A DNA stretch of 64,000 nt from positions 135,016-199,015 of the forward strand of contig NZ_DATESC010000001.1 in NCBI RefSeq assembly GCF_035271045.1. Direction: 5' to 3'. A program made the translations under genes and the position numbers. The notes beneath the pieces are model-generated. The model saw nothing but the letters and a program-made list of their open reading frames with translations, ran no database searches and was not told the DNA's origin. This document shows positions 17,527 to 27,128 of the stretch, piece after piece (positions within the stretch are counted from its first letter, which is position 1; every line of letters starts with the position of its first letter). Source of the DNA: Marinospirillum sp035271045. Lineage in GTDB: Bacteria > Pseudomonadota > Gammaproteobacteria > Pseudomonadales > Halomonadaceae.

Positions 17527-19199
17527 TGACTGATTGCCTGTACGTTTTCTGTTGTAATTGCTGCAATGGCTTCTGCTGCTAATCGAGCTTCAGCTTTGGT
17601 CAATTGTTCTCTGGCTTTATCAATTTTTACTAATTGCTCGTAAATTTGTTCAGGGGTGGCATCAATATTTACTTCTAAATTACTCAAGGTTTTTTCAGCT
17701 TTTTTAACTGAAACACTTGCTGCAGCGATGGCGGTTTTTAGTTGTTTAAGCTTGGTGTTATCTGCGCCTGTGGTTATTGGCGCTTTTCTGACCGCTGCTA
17801 GCCGTGCCGTGGCTTCTGCTCTGGCTTGACGTTTGGCTTCTTTTTCTAAGGCTTCTTTTGCTAAACGGGCATTACGCGCTTCAAAGCGTTGTTTAGCGTG
17901 CTCGGCTTGTTTCGTTGTCGCTTGTATTTGGCGCAGTTCGGCTTTGGCATGGCGATAATACTGCACCAGCGGAATGGCGCTAGGGCAAACCCACGCGCAA
18001 GCACCGCATTCAATGCAGTCAAATAACTGTTGGTAAGCGGCTTGTTGGTAAGCTTGGTGTGCTGAATAAAAATACAGTTGCTGAGGCAATAATTGGGCTG
18101 GGCAAACGGTTTCACATTGCCCGCAGCGAATGCAAGGCTGTTCTGCAGCAGGTAACGGTAGTTCTGTTGCTGTGGGTATTAACAAGCAGTTAGTGGTTTT
18201 ATTAATGGCGTAATCGTTTGAATCTAAAGTGAAGCCCATCATTGGGCCACCAACAATAACACGGCTAGCCTGTCCAGCATTAACGCCTGCTTCGTTTAAT
18301 AATTGGCTAAGAGGTGTGCCGATTCTTACCCAGTAATTGGCCGGCTTACCAACGGCTAGACCAGTTACGGTAACTAGGCGCTTAATTAATGGTTGCCCTA
18401 AAACGATGGCTGAATAAAGGGCGTAAAGTGTGCCAACGTTATGACACAAAATGCCAATAGTTAAAGGTAATTCACCGCTGGGTACTTCGTCGCCAGTTAG
18501 CAGTTGAATCAGCTGTTTTTCACCGCCAGAAGGGTAGCGGGTGGGCACAATGCAAATGCTTAGTTGGTCTTGTAAAGGGTGTTCTTTAAGGGCAATTTCT
18601 AAGGCTTGAATGGCTTCGGGTTTGTTGTCTTCGATGCCTAGTAAAATTTGTTCAGGTTTAAGTAACTGCTGCAAAATAGCGATGCCTTCCAAAATTTCAT
18701 GGGCATGGGTTTGCAGCAGTAAATCATCGGCGGTGATGTAAGGTTCGCATTCAGCAGCGTTAATAATTAAGGTGCTGACCTTGTTGTAAGCAGCCTGAAT
18801 TTTAACGGCGCTAGGAAAGCCAGCGCCGCCTAAGCCCACTAAACCTGCTTGTTGAATAATCGCTAACAACTGTTCATCGCTGGCTTTGCGCCAGTTAGCT
18901 AATTTTAGGTGGTTAAAAGGCGTGTCTTGTCCGTCGCTGTTGATAATAATTGACGGCATAAGCGCCACCACTTCGCCACTAATACTGGTATGCAGTTGTG
19001 TAAAAGTGCTGCTGGCAATTAATTGCCCAGTTTTTACCTTGTCACCGATAGCAACGATTGCCTCTAAGTCTGCTGTTAGCGGTAAAACCACTTGCTTAGG
19101 CAGGTCAGCGGTTTGTATGGGTGATTTGGAAGACAGGTGTTTATGTTCAGGGGGTTGAATACCACCGTGAAAACGGCGCGTAATTTGAATGCGCGTCAT
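17523..19199 (-). CDS. rnfC: Rnf/Rsx complex subunit C (NADH/FMN and 4Fe-4S subunit)
   Basis: A 558-residue peripheral subunit. The N-terminal half has the NADH/FMN-binding block GLGGAGFPSAVK near residue 120, and two 4Fe-4S motifs follow near residues 365-410 (CIRCGQCETVCP and CIECGACAWVCP). The last 130 residues are an Ala/Lys/Glu-rich, probably coiled-coil tail. The tail is shorter than in E. coli RsxC and variable in the family. The stop overlaps rnfD and the start lies 2 bp from rnfB. Confidence 0.94.
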   Translation of the reverse strand: MTRIQITRRFHGGIQPPEHKHLSSKSPIQTADLPKQVVLPLTADLEAIVAIGDKVKTGQLIASSTFTQLHTSISGEVVALMPSIIINSDGQDTPFNHLKLANWRKASDEQLLAIIQQAGLVGLGGAGFPSAVKIQAAYNKVSTLIINAAECEPYITADDLLLQTHAHEILEGIAILQQLLKPEQILLGIEDNKPEAIQALEIALKEHPLQDQLSICIVPTRYPSGGEKQLIQLLTGDEVPSGELPLTIGILCHNVGTLYALYSAIVLGQPLIKRLVTVTGLAVGKPANYWVRIGTPLSQLLNEAGVNAGQASRVIVGGPMMGFTLDSNDYAINKTTNCLLIPTATELPLPAAEQPCIRCGQCETVCPAQLLPQQLYFYSAHQAYQQAAYQQLFDCIECGACAWVCPSAIPLVQYYRHAKAELRQIQATTKQAEHAKQRFEARNARLAKEALEKEAKRQARAEATARLAAVRKAPITTGADNTKLKQLKTAIAAASVSVKKAEKTLSNLEVNIDATPEQIYEQLVKIDKAREQLTKAEARLAAEAIAAITTENVQAISQ

Positions 19200-19201
19200 G
19201 G

Positions 19202-19732
19202 CTAAGTTTGCTCTCGATTAATGTTGGTGATATTCAAGGTTACAGGTAGCATATCAATGCAATCCACGGGGCAGGGTTCGACGCATAAATCACAGCCAGT
19301 ACACTCATCAACAATCACAGTGTGCATTAGTTTAGCCGCGCCCAAAATAGCATCGACTGGGCAAGCTTGAATGCATTTGGTGCAACCGATGCACTCGTCT
19401 TCTCTTATATAGGCAACACGCTTAACACTGCTGCTGGTGTCTTCGGCATCCAATGGCAGCGGTTCACGGCCTAATAAATCGGCTAAAGCCTGAATGGTAC
19501 TTTCGCCACCGGGTGGGCAGCGGTTAATGGCTTCGCCTTTCGCTATGGCGGCAGCATAGGGTTTACAGCCAGGGTGTCCGCATTGCCCGCACTGGGTTTG
19601 GGGCAGCAGCGCATCAATTTGTTCTACTAAAGGATCGCCTTCAACGTGAAAGCGCACTTGGGCATAGCCTAGCAGTAAGCCGATAACTAATGCCAAGAGG
19701 CTTAGTGCAAAAATAGCGGTGATTAAACTCAT
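19202..19732 (-). CDS. rnfB: Rnf/Rsx complex subunit B (iron-sulfur)
   Basis: A 176-residue ferredoxin-like subunit with an N-terminal membrane helix (residues 2-24). A 4Fe-4S cluster motif CGQCGHPGC lies near residue 48, and two ferredoxin clusters follow near 115-160 (CIGCTKCIQACP and CTGCDLCVEPCP). It passes electrons between ferredoxin and the membrane subunits. It lies 10 bp after rnfA. Confidence 0.95.
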   Translation of the reverse strand: MSLITAIFALSLLALVIGLLLGYAQVRFHVEGDPLVEQIDALLPQTQCGQCGHPGCKPYAAAIAKGEAINRCPPGGESTIQALADLLGREPLPLDAEDTSSSVKRVAYIREDECIGCTKCIQACPVDAILGAAKLMHTVIVDECTGCDLCVEPCPVDCIDMLPVTLNITNINREQT

Positions 19733-19742
19733 AAGCTAAAAC

Positions 19743-20324
19743 TCACAACTGCACCATGCCAGTAAAACCCATAAAAGCCAGCGACATTAAGCCAGCAGTA
19801 ATCATGGCAACGGCAGCACCTTGGAAGGGTTTAGGAATGTCGGCAAAAACTAAGCGTTCACGCATGGCAGCAAAACAAACCAGCACTAAAGCAAAACCCA
19901 GCCCCGCACCCAGCCCATAAAGAATGGCTTGTACAAAAGTTTGCTCTTGCTTAATGGATAACAGTGCTACACCCAATACCGCGCAGTTAGTGGTAATCAG
20001 CGGCAAAAAAATACCCAACACTTGGTACAGCAGAGGCGAAGTTTTATGCACGACCATTTCGGTAAACTGCACCACGGCTGCAATCATAATAATAAAGCTG
20101 ATGGTGCGAAGGTATTCTAATTCTAGCGGGGCTAATAGACCGTAATACACTAGATGACTAAGCCCTGAAGAAAGCGTTAGTACAAAAGTGGTTGCCAGTG
20201 ACATTCCTAATGCAGAATCAAGTTTGTTGGAAACGCCCATAAAGGGGCAAAGCCCAAGAAACTGCACTAGCACAAAGTTATTTACCAGTAGGCTACTGAT
20301 TAAAATGAGTAAGTATTCGGTCAT
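19743..20324 (-). CDS. rnfA: Rnf/Rsx complex subunit A
   Basis: A 193-residue six-helix membrane subunit and the first gene of the leftward rnfABCDGE-nth operon. The opening NNFVLVQFLGLCPFMGVS and the later LITTNCAVLGVAL are characteristic. It is divergent from the chemotaxis operon; the 243 bp between them hold only weak short inverted repeats and no promoter I can assign. Confidence 0.95.
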   Translation of the reverse strand: MTEYLLILISSLLVNNFVLVQFLGLCPFMGVSNKLDSALGMSLATTFVLTLSSGLSHLVYYGLLAPLELEYLRTISFIIMIAAVVQFTEMVVHKTSPLLYQVLGIFLPLITTNCAVLGVALLSIKQEQTFVQAILYGLGAGLGFALVLVCFAAMRERLVFADIPKPFQGAAVAMITAGLMSLAFMGFTGMVQL

Positions 20325-20567
20325 TTATTCCGCTTTAAATGGCTAAATGGACGAGATTATAACTTGATTGCTACTACCAAGAGTAGGTGTCAGACTGCCG
20401 CAGAGCAGTTAGGATGGATTTTACTGGTCATACGCTAGTATTTAAAGCGCATTTTCAATGCAGTATCTTGATAAAAAAGGCATAATTTCAAAATTAGGCT
20501 GATTGGACTAAAAATGCTAAGAATTTTACAGGCAAGTAAACACCTTTAATTTGAGGTTATTAGGGTC

Positions 20568-22301
20568 ATGTTATTAAGAAAGCTAAAGATAAATCACCGT
20601 ATTCGGATCATTAACCTGCTGGCGGTATTGGGAATGCTGGCTATTTTGGTATTAGCGCTTAATCGTCAATACCAAGACATGGAGAATGAAAAGCTACAAC
20701 AAGTTTCTAACATGATAGATTCTGCAGGCAGTATTATTGCTGGCTATCAAAAATTAGTGCGTGAAGGGCAGCTAAGTGAGGCGGTTGCTAAGCAAGAAGC
20801 ACTCAAGCGTATCTCAGACATTCTTTATGGACCTGATAAAGATTATGTTTTTGTATTTGACCGTGAAGGCACAACGTTGGCGCACCCAACGGTTGAGTTA
20901 CGCGGTAAAAATTTAATAAACCTTCAAGATGTGAATGGTGTGCAGTTGGTGCGTGAAATGATTCAAGGCTCGCTGCAAAATGGTTCTGTTGTGGTGCGTT
21001 ATCATTGGCCGCGAGTAGGTAACGATCAACAGATACCCAAAATTTCTTATGCACGTTTAAATGCTGACTGGCAATGGATTTTAGCAACAGGCATTTACGT
21101 TGATGACTTAAATGCCATGTTTATGGAAAGCTTAATCGCTTTGGGTAGCATTGCTTTGGTTCTTTTGGCATTTATGTTAACCATAGGTGTCATGATTGGT
21201 CGTTCTATTATTAGTCCCATTAAAGAAACGGCTAATGCGTTGCGTGAAATTAGTAGTGGTGATGGTGATTTAACGGTGCGTTTAGATGCCCAAGGTAACG
21301 ATGAAATTACGGCACTAACTTCACACTTCAACGTGTTTGTTAGCAAAATCGAATCCTTAGTCTCTGATATTAAATTATCGGTTGGGGCTATTAATATTGC
21401 TGCACAAGAAATTGCAGCGGGTAATTCAGATTTGTCGCAGCGTACCGAAGAGCAAGCTGCAAGCCTAGAAGAAACGGCTTCAAGCTTAGAGGAATTGACG
21501 TCTACTGTGCGTCAAAATGCAGATAATGCACATCAAGCAAATCAATTGTCACAAGAAGCCAGTAGTATTGCTGCTGAAGGTGGAGAACGCGCCCAGCAAG
21601 TTGTTTTAACTATGGGAAGAATCAGTGCTAGCTCGAATAAAATTGCAGAGATTACCAATTTAATTGACAGCATTGCTTTTCAGACCAATATTTTAGCTTT
21701 AAATGCGGCTGTAGAAGCGGCGCGTGCGGGTGAACAGGGTCGAGGCTTTGCCGTTGTTGCTGGTGAAGTGCGTACTTTAGCGCAGCGTTCAGCCGCAGCC
21801 GCCAAAGAAATTAACGAACTGATTACTGAATCAGTCGAAACGGTTGGTTTGGGCAGTAAATTAGTGCATCAAACGGGTGAAACCATTGAAAAGATTGTTG
21901 TTTCTGTACGCCGTGTAACAGACTTGATGGGTGAGATTTCTGCCGCTTCTGACGAGCAAAGTCAAGGCATTGAGCAGGTAAATCAAGCTGTTATTCAAAT
22001 GGATGATGTGACTCAGCAAAATGCTGCGCTCGTTGAAGAAGCGGCTGCGGCTGCTGAATCATTAGAAGAGCAGTCTGAAGCATTGAGTGATGCCGTTTCT
22101 TTATTTAAGGTGAGTGGGCAAAGTCAAGTTTCATCTAAATCGGTGCCACATATAGCTGCTGTTCCCACGAATACACGTAAAACAGCACCTGTTAATCGTG
22201 GTTCTGCTAAAAAAATGGCGACCAAGCCTACACCCACCCGTCGTTTAACGCCGCCTATTCCTAAGCGTGCGGATGATGATGATGAATGGGAAGCATTTTA
22301 A
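20568..22301 (+). CDS. Methyl-accepting chemotaxis protein (sCache_2-type sensor) with CheR-binding tail
   Basis: A 577-residue receptor opening the chemotaxis operon. It has a membrane helix at about residues 15-33, a single Cache domain (about 40-185, with DYVFVFDREGTTLAHP), a second helix near 190-212, HAMP and the signalling domain with the conserved tip QTNILALNAAVEAARAGEQGRGFAVVAGEVR (read in segments). A Pro/Thr/Lys linker leads to the C-terminal pentapeptide WEAF preceded by acidic residues. This resembles the NWETF tether that recruits CheR and CheB. GAGGT lies upstream of the ATG. Confidence 0.93.
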   Translation: MLLRKLKINHRIRIINLLAVLGMLAILVLALNRQYQDMENEKLQQVSNMIDSAGSIIAGYQKLVREGQLSEAVAKQEALKRISDILYGPDKDYVFVFDREGTTLAHPTVELRGKNLINLQDVNGVQLVREMIQGSLQNGSVVVRYHWPRVGNDQQIPKISYARLNADWQWILATGIYVDDLNAMFMESLIALGSIALVLLAFMLTIGVMIGRSIISPIKETANALREISSGDGDLTVRLDAQGNDEITALTSHFNVFVSKIESLVSDIKLSVGAINIAAQEIAAGNSDLSQRTEEQAASLEETASSLEELTSTVRQNADNAHQANQLSQEASSIAAEGGERAQQVVLTMGRISASSNKIAEITNLIDSIAFQTNILALNAAVEAARAGEQGRGFAVVAGEVRTLAQRSAAAAKEINELITESVETVGLGSKLVHQTGETIEKIVVSVRRVTDLMGEISAASDEQSQGIEQVNQAVIQMDDVTQQNAALVEEAAAAAESLEEQSEALSDAVSLFKVSGQSQVSSKSVPHIAAVPTNTRKTAPVNRGSAKKMATKPTPTRRLTPPIPKRADDDDEWEAF

Positions 22302-22349
22302 TTTTTTATAAATAATTTTGTTATAAATAAGTTTGGAGATTAAGGTTTT

Positions 22350-22715
22350 ATGGCTAAAACAATTCTGGCTGTTGATGATTCGGCTTCTATTCGTCAAATG
22401 GTATCTTTCACGTTGAAAGGTGCAGGTTATACGGTGGTCGAAGCCAATGATGGTGTTCAAGGTTTACAAAAAGCTAAGACGGGTCGTTTTGATTTGGTAT
22501 TAACCGATCAAAATATGCCTAATATGGATGGTTTAACACTCATTAAAAGTTTGCGTGCTTTACCTGCGTACAGTCGTACACCGATTTTAGTATTAACCAC
22601 TGAAGCAGGTGATGCTATGAAGCAACAAGGCCGTGCAGCAGGTGCTACAGGTTGGCTGGTTAAGCCTTTTGATCCTCAAAAACTGATTGATGTTGTTAAA
22701 AAAGTTATTGGTTAA
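22350..22715 (+). CDS. cheY: Chemotaxis response regulator CheY
   Basis: A 121-residue single receiver domain. Asp9 and Asp10 form the acidic pocket, Asp53 (LTDQNMPNMDG) is the phosphorylation site, Thr83-Thr84 are in the switch position and Lys105 is in VKPFD. It receives phosphate from CheA and controls the flagellar motor switch or acts as a phosphate sink. It lies 48 bp after the first receptor gene and 36 bp before cheA. Confidence 0.93.
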   Translation: MAKTILAVDDSASIRQMVSFTLKGAGYTVVEANDGVQGLQKAKTGRFDLVLTDQNMPNMDGLTLIKSLRALPAYSRTPILVLTTEAGDAMKQQGRAAGATGWLVKPFDPQKLIDVVKKVIG

Positions 22716-22751
22716 TTTGCTACTTATCAGTTTAAAGAAGAGGTCCGATTT

Positions 22752-24866
22752 ATGAGTGTTGATCTCAGCCAGTTTCACCAAGTTTTTATTGATGAAGCCT
22801 ATGAACACCTGTCGACAATGGAAAGTCTGTTATTGGCAGTAGACTTGGCTAACCCCAGTTTAGATGATTTAAATGCCATTTTTCGGGCCGCTCACTCTAT
22901 TAAAGGGGGTGCAGGGACATTTGGTTTTACTGACATTGCTCAATTAACCCATGCGTTAGAAACTTTATTGGATTTATTGCGTAAAGAAGAGTTGTCACCC
23001 ACCTACGCCATGATTGATGCTTTTTTACGCTGTTGCGATGTGCTTGGTAATATGTTGGATGTGCATCAGCATGGTGGTGAAGTTGATCCTACCTTGATTG
23101 CTGATTTGCGTACCGAACTTTTGCAGTTAGCTGAAACGGATGATGCTGTTAATGTGAGCACTTTCAGTAGTGGCAACAATGACTTAACTGCTAATCAGCT
23201 TGGTTGGGTTATTCATTTACACCCTAGGGACGATGTTTTTGCTAAGGGTGCTTCTTGGGAAGCCATTAATACTGACCTTAAAGCCTTGGGTACATTGGAG
23301 GTGCTGCAACCTGCTACGGATGGACAGGCATCTTGGCGTTTAATGAGTGATGTTGAACTGCCAGAATTGCAAGAAATTTTTGCTTATGTGTGTGCTGTTG
23401 ATGAAGTGACCTTTACAGCTGAAAATGCGCTTGAAAGCGACGAGGGTTTTGGTTTTTTTGTCGATGAATCTGAATTAGCAGCAGGTAGGGATGAAATTGA
23501 AGGCTTTGGCTTTTTTGTCGATGAGTCTGAATTAGCTGCAGGTAAAGAAGATAAAGAGAGCACTGACGGTTTTGGCTTTTTTGTGGATGAACAAAGCCTA
23601 CCCATTGTTGCTGAAGTTGAAGTGAAAAGCATCAATAAGCCCATTGCTACAGCTCCCACCGCTAAAGCGGTCAGACCAGCAACTGCTGCGGAAGCATCGA
23701 TTCGTGTAGGTGTCGAGAAAGTTGACCAGTTAATTAACTTGGTGGGTGAATTGGTGATTACCCGTTCAATGCTGGCGCAATCCTTATCGACTTTAGATCC
23801 GATGGAGCACGAAGAAATCTACTCGGGCCTAAGCAGCTTAGAGCGTAATTCCCGTGATTTACAAGAAGCGGTTATGTCAATTCGCATGATGCCGATTAAC
23901 TTTGTCTTCGGGCGTTTTCCGCGTGTGGTACGGGATTTGTCAGCCGCAATGAACAAGAAAGTTGCTTTGAAATTATTGGGTGAAGACACTGAGCTGGATA
24001 AAGGCTTAATTGAGAAGCTAGCAGACCCTCTAACGCATTTAGTCAGAAATTCCATCGATCATGGTATTGAAACACCTGAAGAACGCTTGGCGGCAGGTAA
24101 GTCAGAACAGGGCACCATTACGTTAAGTGCTGGGCATCAAGGTGGCAGTATTTTGGTTGAAGTGGTTGACGATGGGGCTGGTTTAAACCGTGAAAGGCTA
24201 ATCGCAGGGGCTTTGAAAAAAGGTATTTTATTGAGTGAAAACCCGTCTGATAAAGAAGTTTGGCAGCTAATTTTTGCTGCTGGTTTTTCTACTGCAGCTA
24301 AGGTTACTGATGTTTCTGGCCGTGGTGTGGGTATGGATGTGGTGATGCGTAATATTACTGAAATGAAGGGTCAGATAGATGTGGATTCTGAATCAGGTAA
24401 AGGTACACGCATTAGTTTGCGCCTACCATTAACCTTAGCCATTCTTGATGGTATGTCGCTACGGGTGGGAGACGAAGTTTTTATTTTACCTTTGACGCGC
24501 ATTATTGAATCAATGCAGCCAGATCCAGCACAGCTTAAAACCTTGTCAGGTAAAGGCCGTGTTGTACACATTCGTGGCGAATATTTACCATTATTACCGC
24601 TATACAAGATTTTTAACCTTGAGCCACGCTTTAAAAAACCTGAAGAAGGTATTTTAGTAGTGGTAGAAAGTGCTGAAGGTAAGTTGGCCTTATTTGTTGA
24701 CGAGCTTATTTCTCAAAATCAAGTGGTCATTAAAAGCCTAGAAACCCATTATCGGCGTGTGGAAGGTGTGTCGGGCGCAACCATTATGGGCGATGGTCGT
24801 GTGGCGTTAATTATTGACATAGAACAGCTAGCTAAAATGACGCAATTGAGTGCAGCCAACAGTTGA
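22752..24866 (+). CDS. cheA: Chemotaxis histidine kinase CheA
   Basis: A 704-residue class II kinase. It has an Hpt domain with the phosphorylated His48 in FRAAHSIKGGAGTFGF, a second region of about residues 150-215 that may bind CheY/CheB, a linker, the dimerisation helices (from about 315), the ATPase (DPLTHLVRNSIDHGIE and GRGVGMDVV) and a C-terminal CheW-like domain. The linker (residues 231-283) holds three copies of the short motif GFGFFVDExxL. This repeat is discussed under findings. cheW follows after 15 bp. Confidence 0.96.
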   Translation: MSVDLSQFHQVFIDEAYEHLSTMESLLLAVDLANPSLDDLNAIFRAAHSIKGGAGTFGFTDIAQLTHALETLLDLLRKEELSPTYAMIDAFLRCCDVLGNMLDVHQHGGEVDPTLIADLRTELLQLAETDDAVNVSTFSSGNNDLTANQLGWVIHLHPRDDVFAKGASWEAINTDLKALGTLEVLQPATDGQASWRLMSDVELPELQEIFAYVCAVDEVTFTAENALESDEGFGFFVDESELAAGRDEIEGFGFFVDESELAAGKEDKESTDGFGFFVDEQSLPIVAEVEVKSINKPIATAPTAKAVRPATAAEASIRVGVEKVDQLINLVGELVITRSMLAQSLSTLDPMEHEEIYSGLSSLERNSRDLQEAVMSIRMMPINFVFGRFPRVVRDLSAAMNKKVALKLLGEDTELDKGLIEKLADPLTHLVRNSIDHGIETPEERLAAGKSEQGTITLSAGHQGGSILVEVVDDGAGLNRERLIAGALKKGILLSENPSDKEVWQLIFAAGFSTAAKVTDVSGRGVGMDVVMRNITEMKGQIDVDSESGKGTRISLRLPLTLAILDGMSLRVGDEVFILPLTRIIESMQPDPAQLKTLSGKGRVVHIRGEYLPLLPLYKIFNLEPRFKKPEEGILVVVESAEGKLALFVDELISQNQVVIKSLETHYRRVEGVSGATIMGDGRVALIIDIEQLAKMTQLSAANS

Positions 24867-24881
24867 TCTGGAGAAAAAATT

Positions 24882-25379
24882 ATGAGTGAGTTAGTGGCAG
24901 AGAATGCTCAAGTTCTAAGTGGTAATCAAGAATTTTTGACTTTTACTTTGGGTGATGAAGAATACGCCATTGATATTTTAAAAGTACAAGAAATTCGTGG
25001 TTATGATGGTGTAACGCGTATTGCTAATACTCCTGATTACATTAAAGGGGTTATTAATATGCGCGGTGTGATTGTGCCAGTGGTTGATATGCGCTTAAAG
25101 CTTCATGTGGGTGAAGCCGTTTACGATCAGTTTACGGTTATGATTATCTTAAATTTAGGTGAGCGTGTTGTGGGTATGGTGGTTGATGGTGTTTCTGATG
25201 TTGTTGCTTTAAATGAAGAACAGATACGTCCAGCACCTGAGTTTGGTGCGGCTATGGATACCCAATATATTCAGGGATTGGTGAGCATTGAAAAGCGTAT
25301 GGCAATTGTTGTTGATATTGAAAAACTGATGTCGAGTAGTGAAATGGGGCTGATGGATAGTGTTGCTGAAGCACTTTAA
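24882..25379 (+). CDS. cheW: Chemotaxis coupling protein CheW
   Basis: A 165-residue CheW scaffold that links receptors to CheA. The family blocks are EEYAIDILKVQEIRGYD, PDYIKGVINMRGVIVPVVDMR and the DGVSDVV segment. It sits between cheA (15 bp) and the second receptor (15 bp), with GGAGAAA as its ribosome site. Confidence 0.96.
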   Translation: MSELVAENAQVLSGNQEFLTFTLGDEEYAIDILKVQEIRGYDGVTRIANTPDYIKGVINMRGVIVPVVDMRLKLHVGEAVYDQFTVMIILNLGERVVGMVVDGVSDVVALNEEQIRPAPEFGAAMDTQYIQGLVSIEKRMAIVVDIEKLMSSSEMGLMDSVAEAL

Positions 25380-25394
25380 TAAGAGGTTGCAACT

Positions 25395-27125
25395 ATGCTA
25401 AAACGCTTAAAAGTTAAATCTAAACTTTTTATAGTTATTAGCTTTATGGCTCTACTGTTGCTCATCATCGGTATGATGGGTTTGGGTGGCATGAAAGACT
25501 CCAACACTGCTTTAGGTGATGTTTACCACGACCGTTTAAGACCAACTTTACAGCTAGCCAAAATTCAATATTTGATGCAACAAAATATTATTCAGCTAAA
25601 CCTAGCCACAATGCACGACACTCGTTTAGATGAACATATTTTACATGATCATCCAATAAAAATGCATACCGACATTATTAGAGAGAATATTAAACAAATC
25701 ACCCAGCTATGGGCTGAGTTTATGGCTAGCAGCTTAACTGATAGAGAAGCATTACTAGCAGCTGACTATACAAAATTAAGGACAGATTTTGTACAACAAG
25801 GCTTGCTGGCAACAATAAAATTGCTTGAGTCGGGTTATTTTGAGCTAGCCAATGTGCACATGATTGAAAAAACCAACCCACTGTTTCTTAGCAGTGTAGC
25901 GGTTGCAGAACAACTTCTGGAATTACAAAGGCAGATTTCTTCCGATCTTTTTGAAAGCCAGCAAGAATCTTATGCATCTACACGTTTGCTAGCAGTCATT
26001 ATGATAGTGGCTGGTATTATAATTGCCGCTTTTTCAGGCTGGTTGCTGATTAGCGTTATTGTTAACCCCTTAAATAGAGCAGTGGGCTACTTTAATGAAA
26101 TTTCTAAAGGGAATTTAAATAACACCATTGTTATTGAGCACCAAGATGAAATTGGTGAAGTGCTAACGGCTTTACAGGCAATGCAAGACCATCTGCGTGG
26201 TTTAGTGACCGATATTAAAGCTTCGGTTGATTCCATTAATACCGCTTCGCAAGAAATAGCTTCGGGTAATATTGACTTATCACAGCGTACAGAAGAACAA
26301 GCCTCTAGCCTAGAAGAAACAGCAGCTAGCCTAGAAGAATTAACGTCAACGGTTAAGCAAAATGCTGATAATGCACGTCAAGCTAATCAGTTGGCACAAA
26401 ATGCTAGCAGCACAGCCGTTGAAGGTGGTGAAAAATCACGCCAAGTGGTTGAGACTATGGAAGCCATTAGTGACAGTTCTAATAAGATTGCTAATATTAT
26501 TAAGCTGATTGATGACATAGCTTTTCAAACCAATATTTTAGCTTTGAATGCAGCTGTAGAAGCAGCTAGAGCCGGTGACCAAGGTCGAGGTTTTGCTGTA
26601 GTTGCTGAAGAAGTGCGCTCTTTGGCACAGCGTTCAGCTGCTGCGGCTAAAGAAATTAGCGGCTTAATTACCAGTTCTGCAGTTACTGTTAGTAAAGGCG
26701 CTGAGCTAGTAAAAGAAACAGGCCTTACTATTGAAGCCATTGTTGATTCAGTACAAAAAGTAACCGATATTATTGGTGAAATATCAGCCGCTTCAGATGA
26801 ACAAAGTCAAGGCATTGAGCAAGTTAATCAAGCTGTTACTCAAATGGATGATGTTACTCAGCAAAATGCGGCTTTGGTTGAAGAAGCTGCGGCTGCCGCT
26901 GAGTCTTTGCAAGAACAAGCACAGTCTTTAAGTAGTTCAGTCGCTATTTTTCAGGTTGATACTGGAAATAAAAAACCGGCTCAAGTAAGAGCTGCAGCTA
27001 AGGCGCTAGTTAAACCTATTGCCAAGCGTGCTACCAAGCCTTTAATTAAACCTACTAAAAAGTTAACGGCTAAGCCTTTGTCTAAGGCTAAACAGTCGAA
27101 TAATGATGAGTGGGAGGAGTTTTAA
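25395..27125 (+). CDS. Methyl-accepting chemotaxis protein (4HB-type sensor) with CheR-binding tail
   Basis: A 576-residue receptor with a membrane helix at about 11-30 (LFIVISFMALLLLIIGMM), an all-helical periplasmic domain of about 165 residues (4HB_MCP type) and a second helix near 195-215. HAMP and a signalling domain follow, nearly identical in the tip region to the receptor at 20568, suggesting recent duplication of that half. A Lys-rich linker of short repeats (KPxxKxxxKP) ends in NDEWEEF, a CheR/CheB tether. The cheR GTG follows 3 bp after its stop. Confidence 0.93.
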   Translation: MLKRLKVKSKLFIVISFMALLLLIIGMMGLGGMKDSNTALGDVYHDRLRPTLQLAKIQYLMQQNIIQLNLATMHDTRLDEHILHDHPIKMHTDIIRENIKQITQLWAEFMASSLTDREALLAADYTKLRTDFVQQGLLATIKLLESGYFELANVHMIEKTNPLFLSSVAVAEQLLELQRQISSDLFESQQESYASTRLLAVIMIVAGIIIAAFSGWLLISVIVNPLNRAVGYFNEISKGNLNNTIVIEHQDEIGEVLTALQAMQDHLRGLVTDIKASVDSINTASQEIASGNIDLSQRTEEQASSLEETAASLEELTSTVKQNADNARQANQLAQNASSTAVEGGEKSRQVVETMEAISDSSNKIANIIKLIDDIAFQTNILALNAAVEAARAGDQGRGFAVVAEEVRSLAQRSAAAAKEISGLITSSAVTVSKGAELVKETGLTIEAIVDSVQKVTDIIGEISAASDEQSQGIEQVNQAVTQMDDVTQQNAALVEEAAAAAESLQEQAQSLSSSVAIFQVDTGNKKPAQVRAAAKALVKPIAKRATKPLIKPTKKLTAKPLSKAKQSNNDEWEEF

Positions 27126-27128
27126 TCT

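Noticed and set aside
20325..20567. Sigma-28 or sigma-54 promoter for the chemotaxis operon
   Set aside because: I looked for TAAAGTTT-N11-GCCGATAA and for TGGCAC-N5-TTGC and found only poor partial matches.
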